The notes beneath the pieces were generated by a model, which ran no database searches, was not told the origin of the DNA, and worked only from the letters and a program-made list of their open reading frames with translations. A DNA stretch of 23,800 bases from a virus, in IMG/VR virus record IMGVR_UViG_3300017745_000059, positions 1 through 23,800 of that record. One strand, 5' to 3'. Positions 16,016-22,595 of this stretch are shown one piece after another. A program made the position numbers and the translations under genes. How positions within the stretch are numbered: the first letter of the stretch is position 1; each line of letters begins with the position of its first letter.

Positions 16016-16641
16016 TCTTCAGAAGCTTCTGCATCTCTATGGTCATCAAACCAAGGTCCGCCGTTTGTATAATGTAATGCTTTAGCACCTTTTAAATCAT
16101 AATGTCCAACTAAACAATTATATTTTTTAGGTATTGAACCTATATTATCTTCATGTATAAAATGAAATTCGTGTAGTTGTGCTGGTGTTGCTTTATCTAA
16201 ATATTCTTTTGATAATTTCTTTTCAAATTCATTACATCTAAATAACATTAAACTAGACCAGTTCTTTTTTGGGTATGATTTATTTTTTACACCGTCCATT
16301 TTATTTGCTTCAGCTTCATAGTCATCATGCTTAACAACTGCCATAGGCTGCATTTGATTTACATACCTTCTTATTACTCTTGGATCGCCTTTCCATAAAA
16401 AATCATTATCACAAAACATTGCTATCCCTCTGTAATTACATAAAAGAGGCACATAAAATCTTGTGAAAGAAAATTCAGTTGATTCCCCTTCTACATCTTC
16501 CCTGCCATACAAGCCTGATTCTTTTAATTTATCTTTGTTTAGCCAAGTTATATCTGCGTCTGGCCAGTAATTTCTAATAGATTTTTCGCAAACTTTTGTT
16601 GCGTCTTTAAATCTTGAGTCGTGTCCTATAAATATTCTCAT
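15988..16641 (-). CDS. GT8-like glycosyltransferase
   Basis: The start is placed at 16641 (MRIFIGHDSRF), because an in-frame ATG further upstream at 16710 would overlap most of the cupin reading frame and adds a non-family leader; this leaves a 1-nt gap after the cupin gene. The 217-residue protein has a GT-A layout: MRIFIGHDSR start, DxD-type motif Asp78-Asn-Asp80 within AMFCDNDFLW, an NWSSLMLFRC strand (127-136), a HED loop (163-165) and HYTNGGPWF (190-198), typical of GT8-like third metal ligand and acceptor region. It is likely a metal-dependent, nucleotide-sugar enzyme. It overlaps the GT29-like gene by 28 nt and may act in the same pathway. Confidence 0.78.
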   Translation of the reverse strand: MRIFIGHDSRFKDATKVCEKSIRNYWPDADITWLNKDKLKESGLYGREDVEGESTEFSFTRFYVPLLCNYRGIAMFCDNDFLWKGDPRVIRRYVNQMQPMAVVKHDDYEAEANKMDGVKNKSYPKKNWSSLMLFRCNEFEKKLSKEYLDKATPAQLHEFHFIHEDNIGSIPKKYNCLVGHYDLKGAKALHYTNGGPWFDDHRDAEASEEWWRVYNSL

Positions 16642-16642
16642 G

Positions 16643-16987
16643 TTATATTTTTTTACCTGATGTTCTTCTGTTAATATCGTCGTGATTAAATTCAGCCCAA
16701 TATAACTCAAAAGCTACACCGTCTTTTAATCCTTCAAATTGATGGAACTTACCGGGTTTTACCATAGTAAAATCACCAGCTTTTAATATTGTTTCGTCTA
16801 CAAGACCTTGATCATCTTGCCATACTCTTATAAGCATTTCACCGGATTCAACGAAAAATCCGTTCCATTTATATTTATGTTCATGTTCTGAACATTTAAA
16901 TCCTTTATTGTATTCTATTCTGTGGAATTCTAATACACCATTTTTGTGTATCATTTCTGTTGCACCCCAAACTTTTCCTGCTTTCAT
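16643..16987 (-). CDS. Small cupin-fold protein
   Basis: The 114-residue protein is a single cupin domain. Motif 1 is CSEHEHKYKWNGFFVESGE with His35 and His37; motif 2 is GDFTMVKPGKFHQF with Gly71, Pro78, Gly79 and His82. The three histidines could bind a metal. The usual motif 1 Glu is replaced (Asn at 42 near its position). Such small cupins include sugar isomerases/epimerases and mannose-6-phosphate isomerase-like proteins as well as dioxygenase partners. It overlaps the end of the upstream oxygenase gene by 4 nt (ATGA) and directly precedes two glycosyltransferases, so a role in sugar-nucleotide handling or with the oxygenase is inferred. Confidence 0.75.
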   Translation of the reverse strand: MKAGKVWGATEMIHKNGVLEFHRIEYNKGFKCSEHEHKYKWNGFFVESGEMLIRVWQDDQGLVDETILKAGDFTMVKPGKFHQFEGLKDGVAFELYWAEFNHDDINRRTSGKKI

Positions 16988-17784
16988 AATTTATTAAAAT
17001 AAGGTTTAGACCAATTGGCTTTATTCATGAGTCTAGCTCGACTCTTTGGTTTTTGTTTTTGTTCTGGTTCCCAATTAATCCAAACGGGTCTTTTGTTTTG
17101 TTTATTTGTAGTTACTTTAAATTTTTCAATTGATTGGTTTTCTTTATTCTTAAAGTGTATACTAATTAATATTCTAGGCCCAATAGTATCAACTTTATGA
17201 TATTGGTATTGTGGTATGTATAGCAAATCACCTGGTTCTAAAATAAACTCTTCTGCTATTTCAGTTGGTTTATTAGGTGCAAACTCTTTATACACTGTCC
17301 ATTTAGTTTTACCTTGTGTATGGAATAAAAAGTTTTCAGTTCCATCTGCATGAGCTGGAAATGATTTTGAATTAGCTTTAGGCGAGGCATACACGTTAGC
17401 TTGCCCAGGACCAAAATACTTTTCAAACTCAAAGCATATATTAACTAATCCTTCTTTTTCATATTCAACAAATGGAATAACAAAAGTTCTATTTTTGTTA
17501 ACCCATTGTTTATACATGTCTTCTTTAGATAAAAACACCTCTTTTAATTTCTTATTTCGTACTTTATCTAAACACCACCGACCATCGCCTTTTTTACGAT
17601 AATCAATAATTTGTAAACCTTTTACGTGTGGATATCTATTTAAATAATTATTAAAATCATCCCACGTGAATAAATCTTTAAATTTATTTCTTCTAATAAC
17701 TAAGTGTCTTTTACCCCAATAATTTTTAAAGAAGTTTGCAACACCTACCGGTTCTAATATTTGTTCTATTGTTATTTTATCCAT
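16984..17784 (-). CDS. JmjC/cupin_4-type 2-oxoglutarate and Fe(II) oxygenase
   Basis: The 266-residue protein starts like ROXA/MINA-type ribosomal oxygenases (FFKNYWGKRHLVIRR at residues 18-32). A facial triad is visible: His145 and Asp147 in FPAHADGTENF and His196 in YQYHKV, with GKTKWTVY (159-166) in the usual 2-oxoglutarate-contacting area and PRILISIHF closing the barrel. The LEPGDLLYIP motif (182-191) is typical of these cupins. It is expected to hydroxylate a protein side chain or another large substrate in the cytoplasm. It overlaps the end of nrdA by 8 nt and the cupin by 4 nt, forming an oxygenase/cupin/GT/GT row. Confidence 0.82.
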   Translation of the reverse strand: MDKITIEQILEPVGVANFFKNYWGKRHLVIRRNKFKDLFTWDDFNNYLNRYPHVKGLQIIDYRKKGDGRWCLDKVRNKKLKEVFLSKEDMYKQWVNKNRTFVIPFVEYEKEGLVNICFEFEKYFGPGQANVYASPKANSKSFPAHADGTENFLFHTQGKTKWTVYKEFAPNKPTEIAEEFILEPGDLLYIPQYQYHKVDTIGPRILISIHFKNKENQSIEKFKVTTNKQNKRPVWINWEPEQKQKPKSRARLMNKANWSKPYFNKL

Positions 17785-19501
17785 CGCAAGCTAAACAGTT
17801 TTCATCCATAGCTTGTTCAGCAATATCGCCTCTAAGCACAGATTCGGTTCTCATATAATATAATGTTTTAATCCCTTTTTTCCATGCAGCCATATGAACT
17901 TTATTAATCCACTTAGGAGATGCAACAGCCGGGAAGGCTAAGTTTAAACTAACTGATTGATCAATATATTGTTGACGTATACCAGCTTGGTTAACTAATT
18001 CTAATTGATTTATTTCTTTAAATGTTTTAAAGACTTCTTTTAAAGGTATATCATTATACTTACCTATCATAATGTTATCAAGTGCTTTTATACCTTGTAC
18101 TGAACCACCATCTTTTAAGATTCTGTTCCAGATTTTTTCGTTGTCAAGTTTATGTTTCTTTAGAGCTTTTTTAAGCGTAGGGTTTTTCCGTATGAACGTG
18201 CCTTTTGCGCTTTGCTCAGTAAATACGTTTGCAGCCCAAGGTTCGATACCTGGGGAAACATTTCCACTAAGTTTGCTATTGCTGACAGTAGGAGCAATAG
18301 CGCGTAAATGAGTGTTACGCATAGCAGAGCCGCGACACCAAAGGGGTTCCCCGAACTCCTCAGCCAATGCCATAGACGCTCTTTCCGATTCAATTTTAAT
18401 TTGACTAAATATTCTTCTTGTTTCATATTGTGATAATAATCCTTCAAAAGGTAAACCTTTTTCTTGTAAGTATGTATGCCAACCTAAAACTCCTAATCCT
18501 AATGCTCTTCCTTTTTCGGCTGATCTTACTGAATTATGAAATCCAACTTTACCTTTTGATTTTTGTATAAATTCTTCTAAGACACCATCTAAAAACCATA
18601 TACTATCGTATATTAGATTTGTGTTCTTCCATTCATCGTACTTAGCTATATTTAACGATGATAAACAACAAACGAATGAATGTGATTCATCAGTATGTAA
18701 TGTAATTTCACTACATATGTTTGTCATGTGTACTTTTAAGCCGTGCTTTCTGTAAGCTGCTGGGTTACCCTTGTTTGTATTTCCCTTAAATAAAATATAA
18801 GGTTCTCCAGTTGCTTTACGTTTTTGAAGTAGCTTACCCCATAACCTCCTCGCATCTTTATCTCCGACATCAAGTCTTCGCATGAACTTGTCGCCGACCA
18901 CAACGCACTGGTGTAAGTTGAGCGACTGACGATTAACGTCTCCTTTAGGTTCTCTAATTTCCAACCACTCTTCAAAGTCGGGGTGATCAATATTAATATT
19001 AACGCTTGCAGCTCCTCTTCGGACAGATCCTTGATTCGTCGCGAGTATAGTGCTATCGTAGATTTTACAAAAAGGCACAGTTCCATCAGATGTTCCATTT
19101 CCAGTTATATTTGCGCCAGCGGGTCTGATCATATTAAGTCCGATACCAACTCCACCGCCGTGCTTTGCGAGTAGCATCATCTCTAGGTTTTTCATTCCGA
19201 TCTCATATATTGAGTCCCCTACATCAATACCAAAACATGATATTGGCAAACCTCTATCTGTGCCTGTATTAGACAACACAGGAGAAGCTAAACATAGCCA
19301 ACCCTTCCATATGTAATCAAAAAAGATTTCAGCCAATTCTGGGCGATTTAAACGCTTAGCTACAGCAACACAAACACGTGTATAAGCTTCACGTGGAGTT
19401 TCACCATTGAATAAATAACCACCAGTTATAGTTTTTTTGTAAACATCAGTATCTCCCCAGCTAGGGTAATCAATACCTTTTTTCCAATCTTTATTCCACA
19501 T
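17777..19501 (-). CDS. nrdA: Class I ribonucleotide reductase large subunit
   Basis: NrdA reduces ribonucleoside diphosphates for phage DNA synthesis. The conserved set is present: Cys89 (E. coli C225 equivalent) in ISCFGIDVG, the Asn261-Cys263-Glu265 triad in NICSEI, Cys278 (C462 equivalent), the Tyr548/Tyr549 pair in LYYMRTES, and the C-terminal shuttle pair Cys569/Cys572 in the last nine residues. At 574 residues it is much shorter than E. coli NrdA (761) and has no N-terminal ATP-cone, so dATP feedback inhibition through that domain is absent. The small subunit is upstream with one small membrane gene between. The stop overlaps the oxygenase start by 8 nt. Confidence 0.96.
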   Translation of the reverse strand: MWNKDWKKGIDYPSWGDTDVYKKTITGGYLFNGETPREAYTRVCVAVAKRLNRPELAEIFFDYIWKGWLCLASPVLSNTGTDRGLPISCFGIDVGDSIYEIGMKNLEMMLLAKHGGGVGIGLNMIRPAGANITGNGTSDGTVPFCKIYDSTILATNQGSVRRGAASVNINIDHPDFEEWLEIREPKGDVNRQSLNLHQCVVVGDKFMRRLDVGDKDARRLWGKLLQKRKATGEPYILFKGNTNKGNPAAYRKHGLKVHMTNICSEITLHTDESHSFVCCLSSLNIAKYDEWKNTNLIYDSIWFLDGVLEEFIQKSKGKVGFHNSVRSAEKGRALGLGVLGWHTYLQEKGLPFEGLLSQYETRRIFSQIKIESERASMALAEEFGEPLWCRGSAMRNTHLRAIAPTVSNSKLSGNVSPGIEPWAANVFTEQSAKGTFIRKNPTLKKALKKHKLDNEKIWNRILKDGGSVQGIKALDNIMIGKYNDIPLKEVFKTFKEINQLELVNQAGIRQQYIDQSVSLNLAFPAVASPKWINKVHMAAWKKGIKTLYYMRTESVLRGDIAEQAMDENCLACDG

Positions 19502-19502
19502 A

Positions 19503-19757
19503 TTATATAGTTATTAAATGTTTTATCCAAGCAAATAAACCATTAAGGTTTAATGCTACTAAGTTCCATTGTTTTCTTGATCCAGTCTGTATCATGACGC
19601 AAATAAAACCTACTATGTATAGCATAGGTTCTAAAGTCCATTGCGCTGCCACTAAAAAACCAGCACCCATATATCCAATACGAGTAGCCATTCTTTCTAG
19701 TGGTTTTAATTGTCTTCTTCGTTCGACAAGAAATTTTCTTATTTTATAGTTTACCAT
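19503..19757 (-). CDS. Small membrane protein between nrdB and nrdA
   Basis: The 84-residue protein has a basic N-terminus (YKIRKFLVERRRQLKPLERM) and then two or three hydrophobic segments (about residues 25-41, 44-58 and 66-82), with a positive QTGSRKQW loop between them. It probably sits in the inner membrane with the N-terminus in the cytoplasm. It overlaps nrdB by 7 nt and is separated from nrdA by 1 nt, so it is produced with them. The tail segment (VGFICVMIQTGSRKQW) loosely recalls small PnuC-like membrane proteins, but I do not assign it. No function is recognised. Confidence 0.65.
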   Translation of the reverse strand: MVNYKIRKFLVERRRQLKPLERMATRIGYMGAGFLVAAQWTLEPMLYIVGFICVMIQTGSRKQWNLVALNLNGLFAWIKHLITI

Positions 19758-20728
19758 ATATCTTCAAAATCTTCGCCTTCATTCGGTTTACTATAGTCAG
19801 TCGGCCTAACAGCAAAGAAATCAGTGTGAGTGTGACCCCCGGTAAGATGATCAAACCAAGCCATTTTATCAATTGACTTTTGGTCATATTCAAACTTAAA
19901 TTTTCCTTCTGCTTTATAACCCAATTCTTTAATTTTATCACCTGTACGTTTTTTAATAAAATGTTGGAGGTCATATTTTGTTATACCTTCAATATCACCC
20001 ATTTCAAATAACTTAGATATATAAGTCATTTCAGCATTGTGCATCGTTAAAGCTGCATCATATACATGCTCTTTACATTCTTCTTTTAATCCTGGTATTT
20101 GTGAACACATGTGTCTAAATAATTGACAACCCATTTTAGAATGTAATGATTCATCTCTTACAGACCATTTCATTTGTTGGCCAATACCTTTTAGTAAGTT
20201 ACGCATTTGAAAACTGTATAACACAGCAAATGCAGAATACAAACTAACGCCTTCTGCAAAGGCTGAAAACGTAGCTAACGATTTACCTATCCCTACAGGA
20301 TCATTACCCTCATAAGCAACTAAGTTATCAAACCTAGCGGCTGTTGCGGGCTCATGTAAGAACGCTTCATAATCTTCTAAGCCTAATGTTTCATTTAAAT
20401 AACTGTATGCAACTGCGTGGATAGTCTCTTGACTTCCAAACATCATTGCCATTTGTTGAATCTCATGTTTCGGGAACCAAGATACAACTTTTTGCGTCCA
20501 GTAGTCGGAGACAGCGCATTCGGTTTGTGCGAAGCCGAGTAGTATGTTTCCAACAAGGTTTTTTTCTTTATCATTTAATTTTTCATTCCAATCTTTAACA
20601 TCACCAGACATAGGTATTTCGGTATGTAACCAAAACGCTTGTGCCTGTTTTAGCCAACCTTCAGTATAATACTCTGGGTATTCAAAAGGTTTATAAGGTA
20701 TTCTTTCAGTGAATAGTGGTGCTGCCAT
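19751..20728 (-). CDS. nrdB: Class I ribonucleotide reductase small subunit
   Basis: NrdB (325 residues) makes the radical used by NrdA. Metal ligands are Glu70 (in FAQTEC), Glu101 and His104 (in QETIHAVAY), Glu159 (in FAEGVS) and Glu193/His196 (in DESLHSKMG). Tyr108 stands seven residues after Glu101, as does the E. coli radical Tyr122 after Glu115, so a tyrosyl radical is expected. Glu70 lies 31 residues before Glu101, exactly the E. coli D84-E115 spacing, so Glu replaces the common Asp as first ligand. The C-terminus is acidic and aromatic (EGEDFEDIW), as needed to dock NrdA. The start at 20728 is 1 nt after the upstream stop. Confidence 0.96.
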   Translation of the reverse strand: MAAPLFTERIPYKPFEYPEYYTEGWLKQAQAFWLHTEIPMSGDVKDWNEKLNDKEKNLVGNILLGFAQTECAVSDYWTQKVVSWFPKHEIQQMAMMFGSQETIHAVAYSYLNETLGLEDYEAFLHEPATAARFDNLVAYEGNDPVGIGKSLATFSAFAEGVSLYSAFAVLYSFQMRNLLKGIGQQMKWSVRDESLHSKMGCQLFRHMCSQIPGLKEECKEHVYDAALTMHNAEMTYISKLFEMGDIEGITKYDLQHFIKKRTGDKIKELGYKAEGKFKFEYDQKSIDKMAWFDHLTGGHTHTDFFAVRPTDYSKPNEGEDFEDIW

Positions 20729-20729
20729 A

Positions 20730-20891
20730 TTAATTTTCTTTTTCTATTGCGAGATCTACAAATGGTAGATAAAATACTGTTTGTGTATGTGTTGGTCCTT
20801 CATAAGTTCTAACACCAAACAATATTCCTGGGTATACTCCTAGAGCCATACTCCAATTTTTATCTCCCTTGCCCTCTGTATTTTTTGACAT
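20730..20891 (-). CDS. 53-residue conserved-looking hypothetical
   Basis: Short ORF directly upstream of nrdB (1-nt gap), overlapping the next upstream ORF by 32 nt. The product begins MSKNTEGKGDKNWSMALGVY and continues with a PGILFGVRTYEG segment and a hydrophobic TQTVFYLPFVDLAIE end. The Gly/Tyr/Phe-rich middle has beta-strand character. It is too short for reliable family assignment, but the tight spacing to nrdB, an ATG start and an orderly composition support a real gene. Similar short proteins occur in marine phages in my recollection; no function is known. Confidence 0.6.
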   Translation of the reverse strand: MSKNTEGKGDKNWSMALGVYPGILFGVRTYEGPTHTQTVFYLPFVDLAIEKEN

Positions 20892-20997
20892 AATTTTTAC
20901 TTGATTTTAAATTTGACGTCTTAGATTTAGCGTGACAACCTGGACGTTTTGTTTTTGCTTTTCTTATATATTGAAATATATTTATTTTTTTAGCCAT
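20860..20997 (-). CDS. 45-residue basic miniprotein with RPGCHAKSKTS motif
   Basis: The ORF gives a very basic product containing KRPGCHAKSKTSNLKSSKNY and a terminal VKKYRGQGR. This [GC]-H-A-K-[ST]-K-T-S...SKNY.K.YRGQGR pattern recurs in small phage proteins as I remember them, which supports it even though the ORF is short and its last 32 nt overlap the 53-residue ORF downstream. It overlaps the preceding ORF by 8 nt. The basic composition suggests nucleic-acid or ribosome interaction; function is unknown. Confidence 0.65.
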   Translation of the reverse strand: MAKKINIFQYIRKAKTKRPGCHAKSKTSNLKSSKNYVKKYRGQGR

Positions 20998-21163
20998 AGC
21001 ATTTTATTCCGTATTTATCATGTATATATTCTAAGTCTTTCCACTTTAGATGCCCACGTGCAGTTACGGTCCATTTAATGAACGTATCAATTTTACGTTC
21101 TTTATATTTACGTCTTGCTAAATGCTTGGCTGACTCTGTAAAATTTCTACTACCTTGTCGCAT
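20990..21163 (-). CDS. 57-residue hypothetical overlapping endonuclease I gene
   Basis: A 57-residue ORF whose first 46 nt overlap the end of the endonuclease gene in another frame; no later in-frame ATG exists, so this is the likely start. The product (start MRQGSRNFTESAKHLARRKY) is basic with a DTFIKWTVTARGHLKWKDLEYIHDKYG core, Trp-rich and helical, and ends in CYG. It continues the row of short coupled ORFs between endonuclease I and nrdB. No family is recognised. The protein-like composition and the otherwise empty space between 20997 and 21118 support it. Confidence 0.6.
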   Translation of the reverse strand: MRQGSRNFTESAKHLARRKYKERKIDTFIKWTVTARGHLKWKDLEYIHDKYGIKCYG

Positions 21164-21573
21164 TCTTTTTGATTTTGTGGTTTAAATAAAGTATAACTTG
21201 GGAACTGTTGAGTTACCAATCTTTTGAATAGTTTCCAACGCATTGGAAAAGATTCATTAGGTCTACCTTTTGTTTCAATTATAAAGTCTTTACCAATAAA
21301 GTCTGGAGTATATTTAATAGGCAATACTCTTTTACTACCTCTATTTTTAAATAACCCTTTGCTATTAGCTTGTCTTTCATGGCATTCGTTTTCAAAATGA
21401 AAACCATTTAATAATACAAATGTTTCGCCTTCGTATTTAGCTCGTATGTTTGCATTTTTTAAAGCAACATACATATATTTTTCCAAGCCAGATGCAAATT
21501 TAATTCCATCGTATTCAACTTTTTTAGAAACTACAGGACCTCTTTTTTTTCTTCTATAGTATTTCTTCTTCAT
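21118..21573 (-). CDS. Endonuclease I-type Holliday junction resolvase
   Basis: The 151-residue protein has the PD-(D/E)XK layout of T7 endonuclease I (gp3): SGLE with Glu31, YTPDF with Asp91, and IIETKGRP with Glu100 and Lys102, followed by a MRWKLFKRL helix. T7 uses E20, D55, E65 and K67 in the same order. It should cut branched DNA during replication or packaging and help degrade host DNA. The N-terminus is very basic (KKKYYRRKKRG). It overlaps the EELMDA gene by 20 nt upstream and the 57-residue ORF by 46 nt downstream. Restriction-like cleavage of other substrates is the main alternative. Confidence 0.82.
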   Translation of the reverse strand: MKKKYYRRKKRGPVVSKKVEYDGIKFASGLEKYMYVALKNANIRAKYEGETFVLLNGFHFENECHERQANSKGLFKNRGSKRVLPIKYTPDFIGKDFIIETKGRPNESFPMRWKLFKRLVTQQFPSYTLFKPQNQKECDKVVEILQSQPSI

Positions 21574-21817
21574 GAACTTCTATATCATCGGCGCCTGAAA
21601 ATCTTTTTAAAGCAACTTCTTCTATCTCATCTGTCAATACAGCTTTTGCTTTTTCAATATAATTTACAGCGTCCATTAACTCTTCTTGTATATGTGTCAG
21701 CCATGTATCTAAAGACTGATCATCCTCGTGTAACGTTACGCCATATTTTTTATAGCCTACGTCTGAGCGGCTTTTAATCTTATTAATTACTCGCTCAATT
21801 ATTTTATCTCTACACAT
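21554..21817 (-). CDS. Small EELMDA protein, possible all-alpha NTP-pyrophosphatase-like
   Basis: The 87-residue protein has SRSDVGYKKYGVTLHEDD and then WLTHIQEELMDAVNYIEKAK, in which Glu45, Glu46 and Asp49 resemble the acidic metal-binding helix of MazG/dUTPase-like all-alpha pyrophosphatases. It is half the length of a complete MazG domain, so it may be a one-helical-unit version, a homodimer-former, or only a relative. The pattern is one I associate with conserved phage proteins. It overlaps the fusion protein upstream by 8 nt and endonuclease I by 20 nt. A dNTP-related role is inferred from motif and neighbours; moderate to low certainty. Confidence 0.6.
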   Translation of the reverse strand: MCRDKIIERVINKIKSRSDVGYKKYGVTLHEDDQSLDTWLTHIQEELMDAVNYIEKAKAVLTDEIEEVALKRFSGADDIEVHEEEIL

Positions 21818-22595
21818 CTTTTACAAATGTTCCGTTAACCATCTTGCCTGTTCTATTACATATTTCTGAGAATGCAGCTTTAATACATTCTTCAATAGTA
21901 AAACCTTCAAGATAAGCTAAGTTTGTTAATACAACAGTTATATCCCCAATAGCATCTTTAATTTCAGCTTTGTCTTTATTAAGTAAAGCTTTTGCTAATT
22001 CACCAGCTTCTTCTTGAAGCTTAACATATTGTGTATGACTATTGCCTTTTTCATATATGCCTCTTTCAGCAGCCCAGTTTCTTATTAAATCAAAATGGGT
22101 TATGTCCATTAACTCAGATTTTTTTATGTCTTTTTCTAAGCTTTCTAAGCTATTTATTTCATTGAATGCTTCCCATACAGCTTTATTGTATACGTAGCTT
22201 CTGTCACTATTGTACATTGATACGTGAGCATTTTTTGTAATCCAGTCTGTTAGTTCTGCACATAATAATATTCTGCCAAAACCTGTTTTCCAGACCATTC
22301 CAATTTGGTTCTCCAAAGTTTCTTTAAGCTTTGTTACTGGAACCGGGAATGTTGTTGTTTGTTCGGTTACGTTTATTTTCATTTTAAATAAATTTTTATA
22401 AAGTTTATGGTCTTTCCTATATCCAAAAGACTGTTGAAGTTCTATTTCCTTCTTAGATATATAATCAATATCTGTAGAAGATTCTAGAACCTCATATTCT
22501 CCAGGCTTGTAGCCCTGCGTTTGCGTAACCCTTTTATTAAGATCACGTGTAACGCCGATTTTTTTACCTGGAATGTGATATAAATGATATTTCAT
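21810..22595 (-). CDS. GIY-YIG-like domain fused to MazG-type NTP pyrophosphohydrolase
   Basis: The 261-residue protein has two recognisable parts. Residues 1-60 resemble a compact GIY-YIG-type domain (YHLYHIPGKKIGVTRDLNKR, later a Glu in KKEIELQQSFGY). Residues about 170-261 form a MazG-like unit, with EEAGE at 195-199 and EIKD at 211-214 giving the EExxE...ExxD metal signature, then GDITVVLTNLAYLEG and a C-terminal CNRTGKMVNGTFVKD. The middle (about 75-165) is unassigned. The MazG part should hydrolyse a (d)NTP to the monophosphate, which could feed ThyA. Its start shares one base with the thyA stop (TAATG), so the two are translationally coupled. Confidence 0.8.
   Translation of the reverse strand: MKYHLYHIPGKKIGVTRDLNKRVTQTQGYKPGEYEVLESSTDIDYISKKEIELQQSFGYRKDHKLYKNLFKMKINVTEQTTTFPVPVTKLKETLENQIGMVWKTGFGRILLCAELTDWITKNAHVSMYNSDRSYVYNKAVWEAFNEINSLESLEKDIKKSELMDITHFDLIRNWAAERGIYEKGNSHTQYVKLQEEAGELAKALLNKDKAEIKDAIGDITVVLTNLAYLEGFTIEECIKAAFSEICNRTGKMVNGTFVKDV

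Noticed and set aside
16642-16710. Upstream in-frame start of the GT8-like gene
   Set aside because: It overlaps the cupin coding sequence and adds residues before the typical MRIFIGHD start.
18072-19174. Several ORFs inside nrdA in other frames and on the other strand
   Set aside because: Shadow frames of a gene with a complete conserved catalytic set.
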